Made by a program: the position numbers and the translations under genes. DNA of 36,869 nucleotides from Bacteroidetes bacterium HGW-Bacteroidetes-16 (GTDB lineage Bacteria; Bacteroidota; Bacteroidia; Bacteroidales; F082). The notes under the pieces were generated by a model. The model worked only from the letters and a program-made list of their open reading frames with translations. It made no database searches and was not told where the DNA came from. Shown piece by piece: positions 16,939 to 23,424 of the stretch. The stretch is from the NCBI GenBank assembly GCA_002840975.1, contig PHDN01000031.1:1-36869 (forward strand). The letters are read 5' to 3'. Position 1 is the first letter of the stretch; every line of letters starts with the position of its first letter.

Positions 16939-16978
16939 CAAAGCTATATTAATTATTAATAACCCACGTTTCGTGGTT
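16939..16978 (-). promoter_or_regulatory. Promoter and possible operator of the DUF4442-synthetase-oxidoreductase unit
   Basis: On the minus strand the -7 box TAGCTTTG (16939-16946) matches the consensus. Where the -33 box should be lies an inverted repeat, AACC(C)ACG against CGTGGTT (16961-16978), which could be a repressor site. The rest of the 344-bp gap up to 17235 is filled by the MITE-like repeat. Confidence 0.45.
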
Positions 16979-17029
16979 AAACCTATTTAGTGAAGATCAG
17001 ATAATTAAATTTTATTTAACAAAACTAAC

Positions 17030-17231
17030 ATTGATTTACTGTTAATTACAGATTCCATTCCTATTCAGACATTCTCTTTGTGAATCTCAGTGACTTCTTT
17101 GTGCAGCTTTGTGTAACAACTTATTAGCTATGCCACTAAGAAACACAAAGAAGCCACAAAGTGATACGAAGGTCAAAATTAAATTCTATTGACTATCAGA
17201 TATAAGAGCTCGAATAATTACATGCGAAACT
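17030..17231 (+). repeat. MITE-like repeat, copy A
   Basis: About 200 bp align along their whole length with the reverse strand of 28920-29131, at roughly three matches in four by eye. Shared blocks include GTTAATTACAGATTCCAT, GTGACTTCTTT, CAGCTTTGTGTAA, CACAAAGAAG and ACATG-GAAACTTGAG. An internal inverted repeat (GTGACTTCTTTGTG at 17090-17103 against CACAAAGAAGCCAC at 17144-17157) gives a hairpin. There is no open frame and no transposase. It ends four bases before the FadE stop codon. Confidence 0.7.
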
Positions 17232-17235
17232 TGAG

Positions 17236-19020
17236 TTAATAAGAATAGCGATTGTCTTCGATCATACGGTCGGCAATGCGGCGCCGGGCAGCAATGGAGT
17301 TTACATTGGCTGATTTGGTAAAGCGTTTCATCCCCATGAGCATGGCTTGCTGCTCATCACCTGCAGCAAAAGCATTCACAGCATCCACCCCTGATTTATT
17401 GATTTTTCCGGCCGCATCGTAAAAGAACACATCCGTCATGTCTTTGTACAGGGACAGTTTTTCTTCGGTGAGTTTCGTGCTGAGTTTTTCAGTACGCAAT
17501 AAACACGATTCGGCAGCATAGGTGGTAATAATCATATCGGCCAATGCCATTAAAATTTCCTGCTCATCGGCAAACTTGTCCATGTATTTCTGAATGGCAG
17601 CACCTGCTACCATGAGGATGGATTTTTTGAAGTTCACCATCATTTTCTTCTTTGCCTCAAAGTAATCTGTTGAAACCGAACCAAAATCAGGAATTCCCAT
17701 GAGCTCTCCTCCAACCGCTTTTGCCGGGGTCATCAGGTCTATTTCGCCTTTCATGGCACGTTTTAGTAATTCGCCCACGATCACCATGCGGTTGATTTCG
17801 TTGGTTCCTTCAAAAATACGGTTGATACGCGAATCGCGGTAAGCGCGTTCCACCAGGGTTTCGGACGAATAGCCCATACCTCCGTAAATCTGCACGGCTT
17901 CATCTACTACATAATCCAACACTTCCGAACCAAATACCTTGGCAATGCTGGCCTCGATGGCATATTGGCGAATACCTTCCAGGGTGGCCTTGCCCTTGTC
18001 GAGTCCTTGTTCGATAAACGATTGGATGGCATCGTCGATGTTTTGGCTGGCACGATAGGTAAGCGATTCGGAAGCAAATGTAAGGATGGCCATTTCTCCC
18101 AACTTCCATTTGATGGCACCAAAGGAGGAGATGAGTGTACCAAATTGCTTGCGTTCGTTGGCATAATGAAGCGCCTCATCAATGGTGGCTTTGCAGGCCC
18201 CAACAGTTGCCCCTGAGAGTTTAATACGACCGAGGTTCAGGATATTCAACGCGATTTTAAAACCTCCATCGCGTTCACCCAGTAAATTTTCGGCAGGAAT
18301 GATTGCGTTGTCAAAATAGATCTGAACAGTGGACGACCCTTTGATGCCCATTTTTTCTTCATCGGCTCCAATGGTAATTCCAGGTGCATTGGTTTCCACA
18401 ATAAAGGCACTCAGGTTTTTGTCATCGCCGATTTTGGCAAAAACGATCAACAGGTCAGCCACGCCTCCGTTGGTTATCCAGATTTTTACTCCGTTCAGTG
18501 AGTAGGTTGTCCCATCCTGGCTTAAAATGGCTTTGGTTTTTCCTGAGTTCGGATCTGATCCGGCTTCTGCCTCGGTCAGGCAGTAAGCACCCAGAAATTC
18601 GCCAGAGGCCAACTTGGGCAGGTATTTCTTTTTTTGCTCTTCGGTACCATAATACAAAATGGGAAGGGTTCCAATGCCGGTATGTGCCGAATAGGCTACC
18701 GCGAAGCTGAATCCTTTTCCCATTTCCTCCACGGTGAGCATGGAAGTAACAAATTTTTGCCCAAATCCATCGTACTCTTCCGGGACAGAAATGCCCAGCA
18801 GACCAAGTTCTCCGGCATCCTTGAGTAATTTTGTGAGCAATTCACGGTCGTGTTTTTCCAGCTGATCTACCTGCGGGAGTACCTGCGTTTCTGTAAAGTC
18901 CCTGCAGCTTTGCGCTATCATGCGCTGTTCTTCGTTAAATTCTTCGGGAATGAACACATCCTCGGCCAGTGTTTCCTTAATCAGGAATTCTCCTCCTTTT
19001 AGTGATTTATTTTCTGACAT
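17236..19020 (-). CDS. fadE: Acyl-CoA dehydrogenase (FadE type)
   Basis: The 594-residue flavoprotein oxidises acyl-CoA to trans-2-enoyl-CoA and passes electrons to ETF. It has the N-terminal helical domain (FNEEQRMIAQSCRDF), the substrate/FAD strand region (AYCLTEAEAGSDPNS, WITNGGVADL), the C-terminal domain with QIYGGMGYSSETLVERAYRD, and the catalytic base in FEGTNEINR (Glu about 404). Beyond the usual ~380-residue core is a C-terminal helical extension of about 150 residues, as in the VLCAD-like/FadE group. It is the last gene of a MarR-fadN-fadA-fadE operon, with 40 bp after FadA. The gene order matches the fadNAE operon known from Bacillus. Confidence 0.92.
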   Translation of the reverse strand: MSENKSLKGGEFLIKETLAEDVFIPEEFNEEQRMIAQSCRDFTETQVLPQVDQLEKHDRELLTKLLKDAGELGLLGISVPEEYDGFGQKFVTSMLTVEEMGKGFSFAVAYSAHTGIGTLPILYYGTEEQKKKYLPKLASGEFLGAYCLTEAEAGSDPNSGKTKAILSQDGTTYSLNGVKIWITNGGVADLLIVFAKIGDDKNLSAFIVETNAPGITIGADEEKMGIKGSSTVQIYFDNAIIPAENLLGERDGGFKIALNILNLGRIKLSGATVGACKATIDEALHYANERKQFGTLISSFGAIKWKLGEMAILTFASESLTYRASQNIDDAIQSFIEQGLDKGKATLEGIRQYAIEASIAKVFGSEVLDYVVDEAVQIYGGMGYSSETLVERAYRDSRINRIFEGTNEINRMVIVGELLKRAMKGEIDLMTPAKAVGGELMGIPDFGSVSTDYFEAKKKMMVNFKKSILMVAGAAIQKYMDKFADEQEILMALADMIITTYAAESCLLRTEKLSTKLTEEKLSLYKDMTDVFFYDAAGKINKSGVDAVNAFAAGDEQQAMLMGMKRFTKSANVNSIAARRRIADRMIEDNRYSY

Positions 19021-19060
19021 GTGATTATTTTTTTAAGTTGTTTCTATTAATTAACTTGGG

Positions 19061-20233
19061 TTAAAGCATTTCAAATATCCCTGCACCACCCTGACCGGTG
19101 CCGATACACATGGTTACCAGGCCATATTTCCCCCCGGTGCGTTTGAGCTCGTGTATCAATTGAACGGTGAGTTTGGAACCCGTTGCGCCAAGCGGATGAC
19201 CCAATGCAATAGCGCCACCGTTGACGTTTACTTTGCTTTCATCCAGCCCAAGCTCTTTAATTACCGCGATGGATTGTGAGGCAAAGGCTTCGTTGAGTTC
19301 GATGCCGTCAATCTGATTGAGGTTCATCCCGGCATGTTTCAGCACTTTTGGGATGGCAGCAATGGGTCCTATGCCCATCTTGTAAGGTTCCACACCTGCC
19401 ACCTGATAATCCACGAGTCGTGCGATGGGAGTCAGGTTGAATTCTTTGAGGATTTTTTCGGAGACTACCAATACGAAAGCGGCACCGTCGGACATCTGTG
19501 AGGAGTTTCCGGCAGTAGAGAATCCGTTGGCGGCAAAGGCCGGACGTAGTTTTGACAGAGCTTCCAGGGTTGTTCCTCTGCGGGGGCCTTCATCGGTGTC
19601 GAACATCTTTTCTTTTGTGATGAGCTTATCGTTTACCACCAGGTTTTCTTTGATGGTGAAAGGTACGATCTCTTGTTTAAACTTGCCCGCATCAATGGCA
19701 GCCAGTGCTTTTTCAACTGATTTCACCGAAAATCGATCCTGCTCTTCACGCGATACGTTGTACTCTTTGGCCACCATTTCGCTGGTAAGCCCCATGTTTA
19801 AATACCACTTGGGATGGTTTTTAGCCACGTCAGGATTAGGCACTTGTCTCCATCCTCCAATTGAGATCATCGACATGCTTTCGGCTCCTCCGGCCACGAT
19901 AATATCGGCCAGTCCGGCAGTGATTTTGGCCGAAGCGATGGCGATAGATTCGAGGCCTGACGCGCAATACCTGTTAATGGTGGAACCGGGAACTTCCACG
20001 GTGTCCATCGACATGAGCGAGAGCATGCGCCCCATGTTGAAGCCTGATTCCGCTTCCGGGAAAGCATTCCCCACCACTACATCATCGATGCGGGTATGTG
20101 GGATTTGTGGGAAATCGGCAAGTAAATGCCGGATGACTGTTGCGGCGATGTCGTCGGGTCTGGTAAAACGAAAACTACCCCTGGGGGCTTTTCCAATGGG
20201 TGACCGATATCCGCCTACTATATATGCATTCAT
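19061..20233 (-). CDS. fadA: Acetyl-CoA acyltransferase (3-ketoacyl-CoA thiolase)
   Basis: The 390-residue classical thiolase has all catalytic motifs: INRYCASGLE (Cys90), ELNEAFASQ, ALGHPLGATG (His346) and MCIGTGQGG (Cys376). It releases acetyl-CoA from 3-ketoacyl-CoA, the last step of each beta-oxidation turn. It sits between FadN (30 bp) and FadE (40 bp) in one operon. It differs from the SCP-x-type thiolase at 6620, which lacks the second classical Cys motif, so the two are not recent duplicates. The start at 20233 gives the expected first strand MNAYIVGGYRSPIGK. Confidence 0.93.
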   Translation of the reverse strand: MNAYIVGGYRSPIGKAPRGSFRFTRPDDIAATVIRHLLADFPQIPHTRIDDVVVGNAFPEAESGFNMGRMLSLMSMDTVEVPGSTINRYCASGLESIAIASAKITAGLADIIVAGGAESMSMISIGGWRQVPNPDVAKNHPKWYLNMGLTSEMVAKEYNVSREEQDRFSVKSVEKALAAIDAGKFKQEIVPFTIKENLVVNDKLITKEKMFDTDEGPRRGTTLEALSKLRPAFAANGFSTAGNSSQMSDGAAFVLVVSEKILKEFNLTPIARLVDYQVAGVEPYKMGIGPIAAIPKVLKHAGMNLNQIDGIELNEAFASQSIAVIKELGLDESKVNVNGGAIALGHPLGATGSKLTVQLIHELKRTGGKYGLVTMCIGTGQGGAGIFEML

Positions 20234-20263
20234 GATTTTACGTTTTTCTGGTTCGTGATAGGT

Positions 20264-22666
20264 TTAGTTTCTCAAAATTTTACCGGAGGTGATCAGACTC
20301 TGGATGCGCTCCAGTGTTTTGCGCTGGGTGCAGAGTTCCATGAAGGCCTTGCGCTCCAGGTTCAGTAGGTATTGTTCTGAGACTTCAGTCAGGGCTTCCG
20401 ACACTTCGCCACCGGCCATGACCATGCCTAGTTTTTCGGCGATGAGTTTGTCGTGTTCACTCATGTAATTGGCAGTCGCAAAACCATCCGCACCTACATA
20501 GACCATTCCAAGGGCCTCTTTACCAAGCACCTTGATATCAGTACGGGGCACAGGCCGGGTATAGCCTTTTTCTACCAGGTTCAAGGCGGCCTTTTTGGCG
20601 TAAGCCAGTTGGTGAGCCCGGCTCACAATTACTTCATCAATGCCCGGACGCATATACCCCAGGTCGAAGGCCTCGTATGCGGAAGTGGAAACTTTCGCCT
20701 GGCCAATGCTCAGGTAGCGGTTCAGGAATGCATTGGTGCGGATATCGCCTTCTTTTAATTCATCCGAAAGACGCAGAGCAAACTCTTTGGTTCCTCCTCC
20801 TCCCGGGATCAGGCCAACACCAAATTCCACTAACCCCATGTAGGTTTCGGCATGAGCAATGACCTTATCGCTGTGCATGCACAACTCGCAACCACCTCCC
20901 AGTGCCATGCCATGGGGAGCCGCAATAACCGGAATGCTTGAATAACGCATGCGCATGGTGGTTTTCTGAAACCATTGCACGGCCATATCCAGTTCTTCGA
21001 ATTCCTGTTCGATGGCCAACATATAAATCATGCCTACGTTGGCTCCGGCCGAAAAATGCTCTCCTTCGTTGGAAACAACCAGGGCCTTGTAATCGGCTTC
21101 GGCCATGTCGATGGCTTTGTTGAGTCCTTCGAGCACTCCCTGGCCGATGGTGTTCATCTTGGTATGAAATTCGATGTTCAGTACGCCATCGCCTAAATCA
21201 AAAATGGTGGTGTCGGTATTTTCCCAGAGTACGTGAGAGGCACGCAGCACTTCAAGGGAAATCAACGCCTCCTGTCCCGGAATTTCCTTGTAGGATTTTG
21301 AAGGAATATCGTAGAAATATTTTTTGCCTTCCTTTACGGTGTAAAAGCCGGGGATTCCTGCCTCCAGCATATCGTAAATCCATTGAGCCGGTTTTTTGCC
21401 TGCTTCTTCCATGGCCTTAACGGTATCGGCAACGCCTACGGCATCCCAGGTCTGGAAAGGCCCTAGTTTCCAGCCAAAACCTGCATTCATGGCATCATCT
21501 ACCTTGTACAAGTCGCCGGTGATTTCAGGAATTCGGTTAGAGACAAACTGGAACAAACTGTAAAAAGAGCTGCGGTAAAATTCACCTGCTTTTCCCTTGT
21601 CAGACATGAGGATGGGCATCCGCTGACGCAAATCGTCGATGCCTTTGGTTTTTTCGAATACGGAGAATTTGGGACGAGGCGCCTCCATATAATCCATGGT
21701 GGAAAAATCCAGGTTGAGGAATTTTTTATCACCCCCTTCGTCAACTTTCTTAAAGAACCCTTGTTGTGTTTTTGAACCCAGCCATTTGTTGTCAAGCATT
21801 TTTTGCAGATAGGCTGGAATTTTAAAAGCATCGTTTGATTCATCGTGGGTTGTCTCACGGATGTTGTTGGCCACATGGACCAGCGTGTCGAGTCCCACGA
21901 TATCCGCTGTGCGAAAGGTAGCTGATTTAGCGCGACCTATCACAGGACCTGTGAGTTTGTCAATTTCGGGGATGGTGAGCCCGATTTGTTCCACGTTGTT
22001 AAATAATTCCATGATGGAAAAAGTACCTACGCGGTTAGCGATAAAGGCAGGAGTATCTTTTGCCAGCACAGGGGTTTTACCCAGATATCGGCTGGCGTAA
22101 TCGGTCAGAAAGTCGAGTACTTCGGGTAAGGTTTTGCTGGTGGGAATGATCTCGAACAGTTGAAGATAGCGTGGCGGGTTGAAGAAGTGCGTCCCACAGA
22201 AATGTTGTTGAAAATCTTCGCTGCGACCTTCTATCATTTTTTCTACCGAGATACCGGAAGTGTTGGAAGTGATGAGGGATCCCGGCCTACGGAATTTCTC
22301 CACCTTTTCGAATACCTGTTGCTTGATGTCGAGGCGTTCAATCACCACCTCTATCACCCAATCGCAGTCCTTTATTTTATTAAGGTCATCATCAAAATTG
22401 CCCGTGAGGATGCGTCGGGCAAACGACTGTTTGTAAATAGGAGAGGGCTTCGACTTGAGTGCCGCCGTCAGTGAATCGTTCACCATCCGGTTTCTGACTA
22501 CTTTGTCGTTCAGGGTCAGACCTTTGCTTTTTTCTGCTTCATTGAGCTCGCGGGGGACGATGTCGAGCAGCAATACATCGAGGCCGATATTGGCAAAATG
22601 ACAGGCGATTCCCGACCCCATCACTCCTGAGCCGAGCACCGCGACTTTGTTAATTCTACGTATCAT
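20264..22666 (-). CDS. fadN: 3-hydroxyacyl-CoA dehydrogenase / enoyl-CoA hydratase fusion (FadN type)
   Basis: The 800-residue bifunctional enzyme has the order dehydrogenase then hydratase, as in FadN, and opposite to proteobacterial FadB. The NAD site is VLGSGVMGSGIACHFA (residues 10-25), then TSNTSGISV and CGTHFFNPPRYLQLFEIIP. The 3HCDH C-domains occupy about 190-430. The crotonase domain (about 490-700) contains FSAGANVG, GMALGGGCELCMHSD and MGLVEFGVGLIPGGGG, with both glutamates expected of a hydratase. It catalyses two consecutive beta-oxidation steps. It is 20 bp after the MarR gene and 30 bp before fadA. Confidence 0.93.
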   Translation of the reverse strand: MIRRINKVAVLGSGVMGSGIACHFANIGLDVLLLDIVPRELNEAEKSKGLTLNDKVVRNRMVNDSLTAALKSKPSPIYKQSFARRILTGNFDDDLNKIKDCDWVIEVVIERLDIKQQVFEKVEKFRRPGSLITSNTSGISVEKMIEGRSEDFQQHFCGTHFFNPPRYLQLFEIIPTSKTLPEVLDFLTDYASRYLGKTPVLAKDTPAFIANRVGTFSIMELFNNVEQIGLTIPEIDKLTGPVIGRAKSATFRTADIVGLDTLVHVANNIRETTHDESNDAFKIPAYLQKMLDNKWLGSKTQQGFFKKVDEGGDKKFLNLDFSTMDYMEAPRPKFSVFEKTKGIDDLRQRMPILMSDKGKAGEFYRSSFYSLFQFVSNRIPEITGDLYKVDDAMNAGFGWKLGPFQTWDAVGVADTVKAMEEAGKKPAQWIYDMLEAGIPGFYTVKEGKKYFYDIPSKSYKEIPGQEALISLEVLRASHVLWENTDTTIFDLGDGVLNIEFHTKMNTIGQGVLEGLNKAIDMAEADYKALVVSNEGEHFSAGANVGMIYMLAIEQEFEELDMAVQWFQKTTMRMRYSSIPVIAAPHGMALGGGCELCMHSDKVIAHAETYMGLVEFGVGLIPGGGGTKEFALRLSDELKEGDIRTNAFLNRYLSIGQAKVSTSAYEAFDLGYMRPGIDEVIVSRAHQLAYAKKAALNLVEKGYTRPVPRTDIKVLGKEALGMVYVGADGFATANYMSEHDKLIAEKLGMVMAGGEVSEALTEVSEQYLLNLERKAFMELCTQRKTLERIQSLITSGKILRN

Positions 22667-22686
22667 ATATGGTTAGGTTTAAAAAG

Positions 22687-23145
22687 TTAGTCTTCATCGC
22701 AACTTTTTCCTGTGAGGTGAGCGAGGTCGTTGCAAACTTGCTGACGGATTACCTCATTTACACGCATGAAAGTCGCCATCTCGGCCTGATCGATTTTTTC
22801 AAAGAGTTTGTTGTTGAAATCAAGGACCACCTTTCTTACTTTCGCCCTTAGTTCCACCCCTCTGGGAGTTAAAAACACCTTGGCTACCCGGCGATCGTTT
22901 TCGTCGGATTGACGGTAAATCAGGCCATCGTCTTCCATGTTCTTAAGTAAACGGCTAAGACTCGAAGTACTCATGCCCATCATGGGAGCAATTTTGGTTG
23001 CCGGCACCCCTTCTCTGCCAACGTTCACCAGTACATAACCGATGCCTTGTGTTATTCCATTTTCGGCGGCGAGCAGGTTGTACATCCTGCGAATGGCGAA
23101 GAGTGTGCTACGCAAATGATAATCAACTGTTTCTTGTATATTCAT
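22687..23145 (-). CDS. MarR-family transcriptional regulator of the fad operon
   Basis: The 152-residue protein has a MarR winged helix-turn-helix at about 50-97 (TKIAPMMGMSTSSLSRLLKNMEDDGLIYRQ, then wing SDENDRRVAKVFLTPRG), flanked by N- and C-terminal dimerisation helices. It is the first gene of the fadN-fadA-fadE operon and its start is 13 bp from a predicted operator, so it probably represses its own operon and is relieved by a fatty-acid-derived ligand such as acyl-CoA. The ligand is inferred from context. The C-terminal tail holds two Cys residues (VCNDLAHLTGKSCDED), which could allow redox sensing but may be incidental. Confidence 0.88.
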   Translation of the reverse strand: MNIQETVDYHLRSTLFAIRRMYNLLAAENGITQGIGYVLVNVGREGVPATKIAPMMGMSTSSLSRLLKNMEDDGLIYRQSDENDRRVAKVFLTPRGVELRAKVRKVVLDFNNKLFEKIDQAEMATFMRVNEVIRQQVCNDLAHLTGKSCDED

Positions 23146-23157
23146 TAATACTTATGT

Positions 23158-23209
23158 TATGCATGCACTGCAAATATAATACATTAACTATGCGTGCACA
23201 ACAGTTGTG
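23158..23209 (-). promoter_or_regulatory. Promoter with repeated operator-like sites of the marR-fad operon
   Basis: On the minus strand the -7 box TATATTTG (23171-23178) is exact, with TTG about 20 bp upstream. On the plus strand TATGCATGCAC (23158-23168) and TATGCGTGCAC (23189-23199) are direct repeats 31 bp apart, about three helical turns. One covers the transcription start and the other the spacer/-33 side. The second runs into a perfect dyad CACAAC-A-GTTGTG (23197-23209). These are good candidates for autoregulatory MarR sites. Confidence 0.6.
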
Positions 23210-23254
23210 TGAAATTTTAACAAATATTTTCACAAGGGGGAGAATGGAGCAATC

Positions 23255-23357
23255 CTACCTGATCGGATTTCCTGCCGAAGGCAAGGTAGGCAGGAATTGA
23301 ACGGATAAAACACGGATTTAATTTTATCGATCCGTTTAATCCGTGTTATCCGTGTTC
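23255..23357. repeat. Intergenic inverted repeats
   Basis: Two nested palindromes have no coding capacity. CCTGCC/GGCAGG lies at about 23271-23294. A longer inverted repeat has arms GAACGGATAAAACACGGAT (23299-23317) and ATCCGTGTTATCCGTGTTC (23339-23357), differing by a 2-base gap and one change. The AACACGGATAA type of sequence is common as an intergenic repeat in Bacteroidota. It lies between the marR promoter and the terminator of the gene at 23425. Confidence 0.55.
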
Positions 23358-23394
23358 AAAAAAAAGCGGCTATCGGAAAACTCCAATAACCGCT
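23358..23394 (-). terminator. Terminator of the 23425-26049 gene
   Basis: On the minus strand AGCGGTTATTGGA pairs with TCCGATAGCCGCT (13 bp with two G-U pairs) around GTTT and runs into T8. It begins one base after the conserved hairpin element at 23396-23418. Confidence 0.9.
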
Positions 23395-23395
23395 G

Positions 23396-23418
23396 ACCAA
23401 ACATCCTACCTTTTGGTT
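23396..23418 (-). promoter_or_regulatory. GGTAGGA hairpin element, copy A (3' UTR)
   Basis: On the minus strand ACCAAA pairs with TTTGGT around the loop AGGTAGGATG. It starts 7 bases after the stop codon of the 23425 gene and is directly followed by its terminator. It resembles copies at 26162 and 36791. Confidence 0.6.
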
Positions 23419-23424
23419 CATTTT

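Noticed and set aside
17030-17231. Insertion sequence
   Set aside because: The repeat is only about 200 bp, with no open frame of useful length and no evident target duplication, so only a MITE-like label is justified.
23255-23357. Riboswitch or CRISPR-like array between marR and the 23425 gene
   Set aside because: There are two unrelated palindromes, not regularly spaced repeats with spacers, and they lie upstream of the marR promoter and so would not be in its leader.
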